A DNA stretch of 7,304 bases from Simkania sp. (GTDB taxonomy: Bacteria > Chlamydiota > Chlamydiia > Chlamydiales > Simkaniaceae), in assembly GCA_028281425.1 (NCBI GenBank), contig JANQJX010000150.1:1-7304 (forward strand), given 5' to 3'. The stretch's first letter is position 1, and each line of letters begins with the position of its first letter. The translations under genes were made by a program, and so were the position numbers. The notes beneath the pieces were generated by a model. The model saw nothing but the letters and a program-made list of their open reading frames with translations, made no database searches and had not been told where the DNA came from. Below are positions 1-4,910 of the stretch, one piece after another.

Positions 1-1
1 C

Positions 2-199
2 TTTGTCATCAACGCAGGTGGCCTTATCAATGTATTTTCTGAACTTCACAAGGAAGGTTATGACGCAAGCAAAGTTCGTCAGAGGGTTGATCAGATATAC
101 ACCCTTCTTCTGACAATTTACGACATGGCAAAAAAAAGTGGGCTTTCAACTCATCATGTTGCGATTAAACTTGCTAAAGAACACTTGTCACAAGGATAG
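2..199 (+). CDS. ldh: Leucine dehydrogenase (Glu/Leu/Phe/Val dehydrogenase family), C-terminal end only
   Basis: Only the last 65 codons are inside the window, read in frame from base 2 to a TAG at 197-199; the start lies upstream. The fragment opens with FVINAGGLINVFSEL, the conserved stretch near the end of the NAD-binding Rossmann domain of leucine dehydrogenases, where the family usually reads YxxNAGGxINVxxE. It continues into the usual C-terminal helices (RVDQIYTLLLTIYDMAKKSG, then a short KLAKEHL tail). By family knowledge the enzyme is cytoplasmic and reversibly deaminates branched-chain amino acids with NAD; Chlamydia has one such gene. The substrate cannot be decided from this fragment, because the catalytic lysines lie outside the window. 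It ends normally, with no sign of truncation at the 3' end, and is followed by a palindromic repeat before argS. Confidence 0.85.
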   Translation, partial: FVINAGGLINVFSELHKEGYDASKVRQRVDQIYTLLLTIYDMAKKSGLSTHHVAIKLAKEHLSQG

Positions 200-256
200 A
201 AAAAAAATTCTTTTAATTCCTAAAAATATGAAGAAATTCTTTAATATAAAAGCTCT

Positions 257-418
257 ACCCGAGTTTATCACTTGTAGTGTAGAATTTTTATCGCCTCATT
301 GACCCTAAATCACGTGGATTTTTTAAAATGGGTCTCATGAGCCCTATTCTAGAAAACGGAAGCGGTTGATCGTCAATGAAACTTCAAAAAGCCTCTACTA
401 CAAGTGATAAACTCGGGT
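257..418. repeat. 162-bp long imperfect palindrome with perfect 22-bp ends (MITE-like or giant hairpin)
   Basis: Bases 257-278 (ACCCGAGTTTATC... to ...TTGTAGT) are the exact reverse complement of 397-418. Both arms share one centre at 337.5, and that centre is itself an 8-bp palindrome, CTCATGAG (334-341). Between the ends the halves still pair in patches: TCATTGAC (295-302) with GTCAATGA, and an ATGGG/CCCTAT pair next to the centre. The whole element can therefore fold into one interrupted hairpin. It contains no open reading frame. Flanking bases show no convincing target-site duplication; only a 2-bp CT is shared at the borders. It fills most of the space between the dehydrogenase stop and the argS start. 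It could be a miniature inverted-repeat transposable element, a dispersed chlamydial intergenic repeat, or a large transcription-stopping stem. Confidence 0.75.
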
Positions 419-450
419 CTACATTCTTTAGTTTTTCAAGGCTTTAAAAT

Positions 451-2205
451 ATGGAAAATCTCCAAACGGTTATTCAAAACCAATGTATCGGAATCTTAAA
501 AGAACTCTTTCCTAAGCAGGGAATAGATCCTCTTCTTTTCACAGATATTACTCAAACAGCTCATTTAAAATTTGGCCATTATCAATGCAATTCAGCAATG
601 AAATTAGCACAAGTTCTAAAGAAAAATCCAAGGCTTATTGCCTCTGAAATTATTCAAAGGTGGACGCCTTTAAAAGGAGTGATGATTGAGAAATTGGAAA
701 TCGCAGGTCCAGGTTTTATTAATATCTTTTTGACAACTTCTTTTTTATCTAAAGAGCTCACCGCTTGTTTACTCGATGATCGATTGGGAGTTCCCCCCTT
801 AAAAAAAAGGCAAAAGATTATCGTTGAATTTTCTTCTCCAAATGTTGCAAAAGAACTCCATGTGGGTCATCTACGTTCGACAATTATTGGAGACAGCTTA
901 GCACGTCTTTTTGAATTTCTTGGACATGAAGTGATTCGTCTGAATCATATTGGGGACTGGGGCACCCAATTTGGAATGTTAATTTACTTTTTAAAAACCC
1001 AGGAAAAAGAGGTTTTAGAAGGAAAAAAAAAGGCAAGCCTTACCGATCTTATGCATTGGTACCGAGAAGCAAAAAAATGTTTCGATACAGATGAAGCTTT
1101 TAAAAAAAAAGCGCAACTCGAAGTGGTTGATTTGCAAAGCAAAAAAGCCTCATCACTAAGTACTTGGAAAACAATTTGCAATATTTCTCGAAAAGGATTT
1201 CAAGAAATCTATACTTTTTTAGATGTGAAAATTATAGAACGGGGTGAATCATTTTATAATGAAATGCTAAAAGAAGTGATTGAAGATTATGAGAAAAAAG
1301 GGCTCATTAAAAATTCTGATGGTGCTAAATGTGTGTTTTTAGAAGGGTTTCAAACGAAAGAGGGCAAACCCCTTCCTATGATTTTACAAAAATCAGACGG
1401 AGGATATAACTATGCAACAACAGATACAGCGGCTCTTTTGCAACGTGTTCGAGATGAAAAAGCAGACCGTATCATTTATGTTGTCGATGGGGGACAAAGG
1501 CTCCATTTTCAAATGGTTTTTCAAGCTGCAGAAAAAGCTTCCTACTTTGATCCCAAAAAAACCAAAGTAGAGCATATTCCTTTTGGTGTTGTTCTAGGTC
1601 CAGATGGGAAAAAATTTAAAACTCGCTCGGGTCACACAGAAAAACTTCTTGATCTCTTGTTAAAAGCCACTGAAAAAGCAAAAGAGATTTTAAATGAGCG
1701 TCTCGGGAATCTTCCTTCAGACGAAAGAGATAAACTCGCTAAAATTTTAGGGATCGATGCCATCAAATATGCCGACCTTTCTTCCCATCGTATGAAAGAT
1801 TATCTCTTTAGTTATGATCGAATGCTGAGTTTTGAAGGGAATACAGCCTCTTTTTTGCTTTATGCTTATGTCCGCATCCAAAGTATCAAGCGAAAAGTGA
1901 AAGAAAAGAAAAAATCGATAAAGATGGAAGGAAATATTTTATTGACTCACCCAAGCGAAATTGCGTTAGGGCTTTGTTTGCGTCAATTTGGAGAAACGTT
2001 AGAGCTAATGGATCGAGACCTTTTACCAAATCGTCTTTCTGATTATCTCTATGCTTTAGCCGAAAAGTTTCATGCCTTTTTTCGTGATTGCCGCGTGGAA
2101 GGAAACGCACAAGAACAAAGTCGCCTTCTTTTAATTGAACTAACGGGCCATATTTTAAAAGTAGGCCTTAGCATTCTTGGCCTTAAAATAATGCCTCAAA
2201 TGTAA
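451..2205 (+). CDS. argS: Arginyl-tRNA synthetase (class Ia)
   Basis: This 584-residue protein charges tRNA-Arg with arginine using ATP, in the cytoplasm. The N-terminal additional domain (about 1-115) ends in the family signature IAGPGFINIF (84-93). The class I catalytic core follows, with SPNVAKELHVGHLRST (129-144) carrying the HIGH-type box HVGH at 137-140 and HIGDWGTQFGMLI (166-178). YATTDTAALLQR lies at 321-332. The KMSKS loop is replaced by GPDGKKFKTRSG (383-394), as is normal for many bacterial ArgRS. The DALR anticodon-binding domain covers about 460-584, with FEGNTASFLLYAYVRIQSI (461-479) and YALAEKFHAFFRDCRV (534-549), and the protein ends in the expected ...LGLKIMPQM. Length is close to the usual 550-590. 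The ATG at 451 is preceded by a weak AAGG at 438-441. It starts 32 bp after the palindrome at 257-418, so its promoter must lie in or before that repeat. Confidence 0.97.
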   Translation: MENLQTVIQNQCIGILKELFPKQGIDPLLFTDITQTAHLKFGHYQCNSAMKLAQVLKKNPRLIASEIIQRWTPLKGVMIEKLEIAGPGFINIFLTTSFLSKELTACLLDDRLGVPPLKKRQKIIVEFSSPNVAKELHVGHLRSTIIGDSLARLFEFLGHEVIRLNHIGDWGTQFGMLIYFLKTQEKEVLEGKKKASLTDLMHWYREAKKCFDTDEAFKKKAQLEVVDLQSKKASSLSTWKTICNISRKGFQEIYTFLDVKIIERGESFYNEMLKEVIEDYEKKGLIKNSDGAKCVFLEGFQTKEGKPLPMILQKSDGGYNYATTDTAALLQRVRDEKADRIIYVVDGGQRLHFQMVFQAAEKASYFDPKKTKVEHIPFGVVLGPDGKKFKTRSGHTEKLLDLLLKATEKAKEILNERLGNLPSDERDKLAKILGIDAIKYADLSSHRMKDYLFSYDRMLSFEGNTASFLLYAYVRIQSIKRKVKEKKKSIKMEGNILLTHPSEIALGLCLRQFGETLELMDRDLLPNRLSDYLYALAEKFHAFFRDCRVEGNAQEQSRLLLIELTGHILKVGLSILGLKIMPQM

Positions 2206-2207
2206 TC

Positions 2208-2238
2208 CCAATTTCAATCATGAAATTCACAAAATTGG
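2208..2238 (+). terminator. Small AT-rich hairpin just after argS (possible weak terminator)
   Basis: Three bases after the argS stop, AATTTCA (2210-2216) pairs perfectly with TGAAATT (2221-2227) around a 4-base loop. Alternatively, CCAATTT (2208-2214) can pair with AAATTGG (2232-2238). There is no U-tract after either stem and GC content is low, so it is a poor intrinsic terminator. It may instead be the outer end of the repeat region that follows, or help stop argS transcripts together with the larger palindrome downstream. Confidence 0.25.
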
Positions 2239-2321
2239 AGGTGTGAGTGAAATAGGGTATGTGGACTCTTGTAAAGTGACTAGGCGAAATGTGAACTAAC
2301 CCATATTTTACGCCACCCCTG

Positions 2322-2516
2322 GAAAAAGAGCGGCACGAGTGTTTTCAGAAACACCAAGACATTCTCGAAGGGAAGAGTTGAAACCTTGCCAAGAGAATTT
2401 ATTGGATGTGTGAGCGAAACAGAGCATGCGGAGGCTTTCAGAGCGCGGGTTAGGTTGTCAACTTATCCATTCGAGAGTTTCTTAGATGTATCGAAAAACA
2501 CTCGCGCACGCCTTTT
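2322..2516. repeat. Large imperfect inverted repeat; each arm encodes a 'VSxNTRAxLF' peptide
   Basis: The left arm (about 2322-2390) is, in reverse complement, clearly similar to the right arm (about 2449-2516), with small gaps. Shared blocks include GAGTGTTTT/AAACACTC, ATTCTCGAAGGG against CCATTCGAGAGT, and GTTGAAACC against GGTTGTCAAC. Read on the minus strand, the left arm encodes CLGVSENTRAALFPGVA then a stop (TTA at 2308-2310). Read on the plus strand, the right arm encodes FLDVSKNTRARLFKR. One DNA unit thus appears twice, head to head, with about 58 bp between the copies. Similarity seems to continue weakly outward (GGGGTGGCGTAAAATAT against AGGGGCTAAAATTTAT). GC is higher here than in the flanks. 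I read it as a dispersed intergenic repeat or decayed mobile element; its identity is unknown to me. Confidence 0.65.
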
Positions 2517-2595
2517 CAAAAGATCAGGTAGAGAACTAGGGGCTAAAATTTATTCTGAGAAAAAGGGCAAAATGATATATTTGTATCTTAAATGA
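2386..2595 (+). CDS. Hypothetical 69-aa reading frame carried by the inverted repeat (doubtful gene)
   Basis: This frame begins at a TTG (2386) inside the left arm of the inverted repeat, runs across the loop and the right arm, and ends at TGA (2593-2595). The product is Arg/Lys/Glu-rich, with RLSTYPFESFLDVSKNTRARLFKR in the middle (broken here: RLSTYPFESFL, then DVSKNTRARLFKR) and a basic, aromatic tail ending KKGKMIYLYLK. I see no signal peptide, membrane segment or known motif. There is no convincing ribosome binding site before the TTG. The related peptide in the other arm stops earlier and differs by a frame-shifting single-base gap, which suggests both are decaying copies rather than conserved proteins. 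Similar short 'hypothetical proteins' could be annotated wherever this repeat occurs. I consider it more likely non-functional. Confidence 0.2.
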   Translation: MPREFIGCVSETEHAEAFRARVRLSTYPFESFLDVSKNTRARLFKRSGRELGAKIYSEKKGKMIYLYLK

Positions 2596-2603
2596 TCCAT
2601 ATT

Positions 2604-2632
2604 TCAACAGTCATATAAAGTCACTTTATAAT
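2604..2632 (+). promoter_or_regulatory. Candidate sigma-70-type promoter overlapping a 17-bp perfect palindrome, upstream of the nucleotidyltransferase gene
   Basis: TATAAT at 2627-2632 is a perfect -10 box, with TCAACA at 2604-2609 (4 of 6 bases of TTGACA) at a 17-bp spacing. The -10 is overlapped by the exact inverted repeat TATAAAG-TCA-CTTTATA (2614-2630), which could be an operator or chance in AT-rich DNA. The -10 ends only 10 bases before the ATG at 2643, so its transcript would start near 2639, inside the AAGGAAG ribosome binding site. That makes this exact -10 suspect. TATAAA at 2614-2619, in the left half of the palindrome, is an alternative giving a usable leader. Confidence 0.35.
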
Positions 2633-2633
2633 T

Positions 2634-2640
2634 AAGGAAG
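2634..2640 (+). promoter_or_regulatory. Ribosome binding site of the nucleotidyltransferase gene
   Basis: AAGGAAG lies just ahead of ATG 2643; its AAGGA core (2634-2638) is four bases from the start codon. It is the best Shine-Dalgarno match before any gene in the window and supports this start. Confidence 0.6.
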
Positions 2641-2642
2641 CA

Positions 2643-3881
2643 ATGCCAACTTTTACCCTAGGCTGCGAAATTGTTAAAAAGTTGCAAGAAAAGGGGTATA
2701 TTGCCTACTTTGCTGGAGGGTGGGTACGTGATTTTTTAATGCATCGTACATCTGACGATATCGACATTGCAACAAATGCTTCTGTGGAAGAGATCAAGCA
2801 GCTATTTCAAAAAACCATCCCTGTTGGAATTCATTTTGGAATTATTATTATTGTGTTAAAAGGGCACCATTTTGAAGTCGCAACCTTTCGTCAGGATGAA
2901 GATTATAAAGATGGAAGAAGGCCTACCCGTATCAAAAAGGCGCATCCTCAAGAAGATGCAAAAAGGCGAGACTTTACAATCAATGGAATCTTTTTTGATC
3001 CTCTTAAACAAGAAATTATTGACTACGTTGAAGGTCAAAAAGATATTGAAAGGGGGATCATCCGTTCTATTGGAAATCCCAATAAGAGATTTCTTGAAGA
3101 CCGCTTACGTATGATTCGAGCTGTTCGTTATGCCAGTCGTTTTCATTTTTCTATTGAAAACAAAACCTTGAAAGCAATTTTAGAACATGCCCATACCCTC
3201 TTCCCTTCTGTTGCCATTGAACGTGTTTGGAATGAATTTTCTAAAATGGCTGCCTACCCCCATTTTGATCAAGCGCTCATTTCACTTCATCGTCTTAACC
3301 TTTTACCTTTCATTTTTCCTTCTTTAAAATCTCTATCTATTCAAGACATCAAAAAAAGAGTTCAATTTCTTCCTTATTTTCCAGATGACGCTCCTTTAAT
3401 CTCTAAAATATTAGAACTTTTTCCCCATCTTTCTTTGGAAGAAAAAGAAACATTATCCCTTGACCTAAAGCTCTCAAATGAGGATAAAAAATTTATCGCC
3501 TTTTCACATCTTACTAGCAAAGCATTTCAAAATAATCATTTAGAATCTTTTGATTGGGCAAAACTCTATGCCCATCCTTTGTTTGCTCTTTGCCTTAAAA
3601 TCAAAGCGATTCATCTACCTTTAAATACAAGACAAGACTTTCTTCAATCACATCATCAAAAAATACTCACATTACAACCTTTTATCCAACGTTTAAAAAA
3701 CAATACCCCTTTATTAACTGCAAAGCATTTGCAAAAGGCTGGCATTGAAAATGGAAAAAAGATGGGCCTTCTTTTAAAAGAAGGGGAACGCATTGCAATC
3801 AATCATCTTTTAGAAAATCCTCAAATGATCATTAACCATTTAAAAAAACTCCCTCTTTGGAATAACCCCATACCTCCATAG
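2643..3881 (+). CDS. cca: Class II tRNA nucleotidyltransferase (CCA-adding enzyme / poly(A) polymerase family)
   Basis: This 412-residue cytoplasmic enzyme adds nucleotides to RNA 3' ends without a DNA template. The head domain has GGWVRD (25-30), then DDIDIAT (38-44) with the metal-binding pair D39/D41. EVATFR lies at 78-83, RRDFTINGIFFD at 108-119 and DYVEGQKDIERGIIRSIG at 127-144. The nucleotide-selecting EDxxR motif is E152-D-R-L-R156 in EDRLRMIRAVRYASRF. A helical neck/body/tail covers about 170-412. VGIHFGIIII (61-70) resembles the VGxxFGTV form of CCA-adding enzymes rather than the G(R/K)RF signature of true poly(A) polymerases, so CCA addition is favoured by inference. Chlamydia annotations often call such genes pcnB, and Chlamydia carries two, so a second copy may divide the work. 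The C-terminal half is diverged. The gene converges on the T3S chaperone gene with about 90 bp between their stops. Confidence 0.93.
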   Translation: MPTFTLGCEIVKKLQEKGYIAYFAGGWVRDFLMHRTSDDIDIATNASVEEIKQLFQKTIPVGIHFGIIIIVLKGHHFEVATFRQDEDYKDGRRPTRIKKAHPQEDAKRRDFTINGIFFDPLKQEIIDYVEGQKDIERGIIRSIGNPNKRFLEDRLRMIRAVRYASRFHFSIENKTLKAILEHAHTLFPSVAIERVWNEFSKMAAYPHFDQALISLHRLNLLPFIFPSLKSLSIQDIKKRVQFLPYFPDDAPLISKILELFPHLSLEEKETLSLDLKLSNEDKKFIAFSHLTSKAFQNNHLESFDWAKLYAHPLFALCLKIKAIHLPLNTRQDFLQSHHQKILTLQPFIQRLKNNTPLLTAKHLQKAGIENGKKMGLLLKEGERIAINHLLENPQMIINHLKKLPLWNNPIPP

Positions 3882-3971
3882 CTTTTGGAAAACTCATGAT
3901 AAAAACTGGTATTCAGGGATCAAAGGCAGTCTCTGAGTGGAAAATTTAAACTCAAAAACAGTTCCTTTCAA

Positions 3972-4376
3972 TCATAAAAGAGCTTGATTCAAACGAACAA
4001 TTTCAGCCTGCCAAAAAACAAGATAATTTACAAAATCCTCAAGACTCTCCTTAAATACACTATAGTTGAATTCAAAAGGAATCCCCTGCCCAAGAGTGAG
4101 ATAAGTTTCATTCGAATCTATTCCGATTGCAGCTCCTCCTGTTCCCTGGCCCATAAGATTTGCCTTCATTAGATAAATATATAAAACCTCTTTTCTATTT
4201 TCTTGAGAAAGGGGCCCAATTTTAGAAAAAAAATAGGCTCCAGGATTTAATTCAGAGATATGAACCTCAGCATCTTCAAATAGTTTGAGATGATAAATCC
4301 CCTCTTTATTTTTCTGAGGAATTGCAACAAGTTGCAATTCCTTTGACAAAATTTCTAAAGCTTTTTCAAGATACAT
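3972..4376 (-). CDS. Class I type III secretion chaperone (CesT/SycE fold), probable Scc4 homologue
   Basis: This 134-residue acidic protein has the class I T3S chaperone pattern. An N-terminal helix (MYLEKALEILSKEL) is followed by a beta-rich middle with GAYFFSKIGPL. The hallmark LMKANLMGQGTGGAAIGID lies at 69-87 (family form: xxANLxGxxTGGxxLGLD). A long C-terminal helix (SLEDFVNYLVFWQAEIVRLNQ) completes it. Such proteins dimerise in the cytosol and bind an effector's N-terminal region. Its place beside cdsD matches C. trachomatis Scc4 (CT663), which with Scc1 chaperones the gate protein CopN and also binds RNA polymerase/sigma66; transfer of those roles here is inference. The ATG at 4376 is the first usable start, since an in-frame TAA lies two codons upstream. 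The ribosome site is weak: an AGAGGTG lies about 12 bases ahead. It is transcribed away from cdsD, towards the nucleotidyltransferase gene. Confidence 0.85.
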   Translation of the reverse strand: MYLEKALEILSKELQLVAIPQKNKEGIYHLKLFEDAEVHISELNPGAYFFSKIGPLSQENRKEVLYIYLMKANLMGQGTGGAAIGIDSNETYLTLGQGIPFEFNYSVFKESLEDFVNYLVFWQAEIVRLNQALL

Positions 4377-4495
4377 GTTTTCTTATAACACCTCTTCTTT
4401 CGATTTTCTTAAATTTTCCCTATCTCCATAATAGAGATCGTATTTAAACCAATAGATAAGCAATTCCTCAATCCATTGAAAGCTTTTAAAATGCT

Positions 4496-4504
4496 ATTAT
4501 ACCA
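4496..4504 (-). promoter_or_regulatory. Extended -10 promoter candidate for the T3S chaperone gene
   Basis: Read on the minus strand, the sequence is TTTGGTATAATAG: a perfect TATAAT (plus-strand ATTATA, 4496-4501) preceded by TGG, the TGn extension of extended -10 promoters. No good -35 is seen at 16-18 bp, which extended -10 promoters tolerate. A transcript would start near 4489, giving a leader of about 110 bases before the chaperone ATG at 4376. Confidence 0.4.
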
Positions 4505-4849
4505 AAGTATACACATTAGAACGAATTAAAGCACCCCTAAGAGAAAATGCGCAAAAGCAATCCATGTCATATTGAAAAGAAATACAAAATTCTAAAGGAG
4601 AGCATCAAATTTTAGCCCGCATGTCGCATGCCCAATCTAGAAAAATCCATAGGCTCTGAGTTTGCAACAGGCCCTCCATAATCTTATGGGACTCTGCAGT
4701 GACCCTATATTTTTTAAAGGCTTAAAAAGATTTTTCAAACATAACTGATATAGTGATGAAGAAAAAATAAAGATTTCATTTTCCTTAAATAAACAAACGA
4801 TAAATAGATCAGATAAAACAATTTCCGTAAGATTAAAAAAAAGGAAGAA

Positions 4850-4875
4850 AAAAAATACTTAAGTGTGTATTTTTT
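4850..4875 (+). promoter_or_regulatory. AT-rich perfect inverted repeat 36 bp before cdsD
   Basis: AAAAAATAC (4850-4858) is the exact reverse complement of GTATTTTTT (4867-4875), with an 8-base loop TTAAGTGT. The stem is A/T-rich and ends in a T-run, so it could act as a weak stop for transcripts entering from upstream, as an operator for cdsD, or as a leader stem in the cdsD mRNA. The sequence alone does not choose between these. Confidence 0.35.
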
Positions 4876-4910
4876 AAAAAGGTAGAAGTGGTTAGATATG
4901 GATTTAATTT

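Larger units (their letters stand above)
4377..4910. other. 534-bp divergent spacer between the T3S chaperone gene and cdsD, no gene seen
   Basis: No open reading frame above about 60 codons and no tRNA-like fold is visible. From the left it holds an extended -10 reading towards the chaperone gene (4496-4504, minus). Then comes a slightly more GC-rich patch (about 4610-4710) with the perfect hairpins GCATG-TCG-CATGC (4619-4631) and CCATA-ATCT-TATGG (4676-4689). A weak TATAGT -10 (4749-4754) on the plus strand follows, then a very A-rich stretch (4755-4850) and an AT-rich inverted repeat (4850-4875) close to cdsD. CCCAATCTAGAAAAA (4631-4645) loosely recalls CCCTATTCTAGAAAA (342-356) in the palindrome upstream of argS; this may be a decayed copy or chance. 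Such a spacer could hold both promoters plus regulatory sites or an unannotated small RNA. Confidence 0.5.

Noticed and set aside
236..429. ATTCTTTA occurring on both sides of the 162-bp palindrome, as a possible target-site duplication
   Set aside because: The two copies lie at unequal distances from the palindrome ends (13 and 4 bases), so they do not fit insertion-generated duplications and are common words in AT-rich DNA.
2872..3114. 80-codon plus-strand frame and a 60-codon minus-strand frame inside the nucleotidyltransferase gene
   Set aside because: Both overlap the conserved catalytic motifs of the nucleotidyltransferase in other frames and look like chance frames.
3882..3971. Bidirectional terminator between the convergent nucleotidyltransferase and chaperone genes
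   Set aside because: Only a 5-bp TGAGT/ACTCA stem with an 11-base loop was found, with no strong GC stem or T-run, so it is not supported as a terminator.
4600..4720. GC-richer patch with small hairpins considered as a tRNA or other structured RNA gene
   Set aside because: No cloverleaf, TΨC-like GTTCRANNC motif or acceptor pairing could be traced; only two short isolated stems are present.
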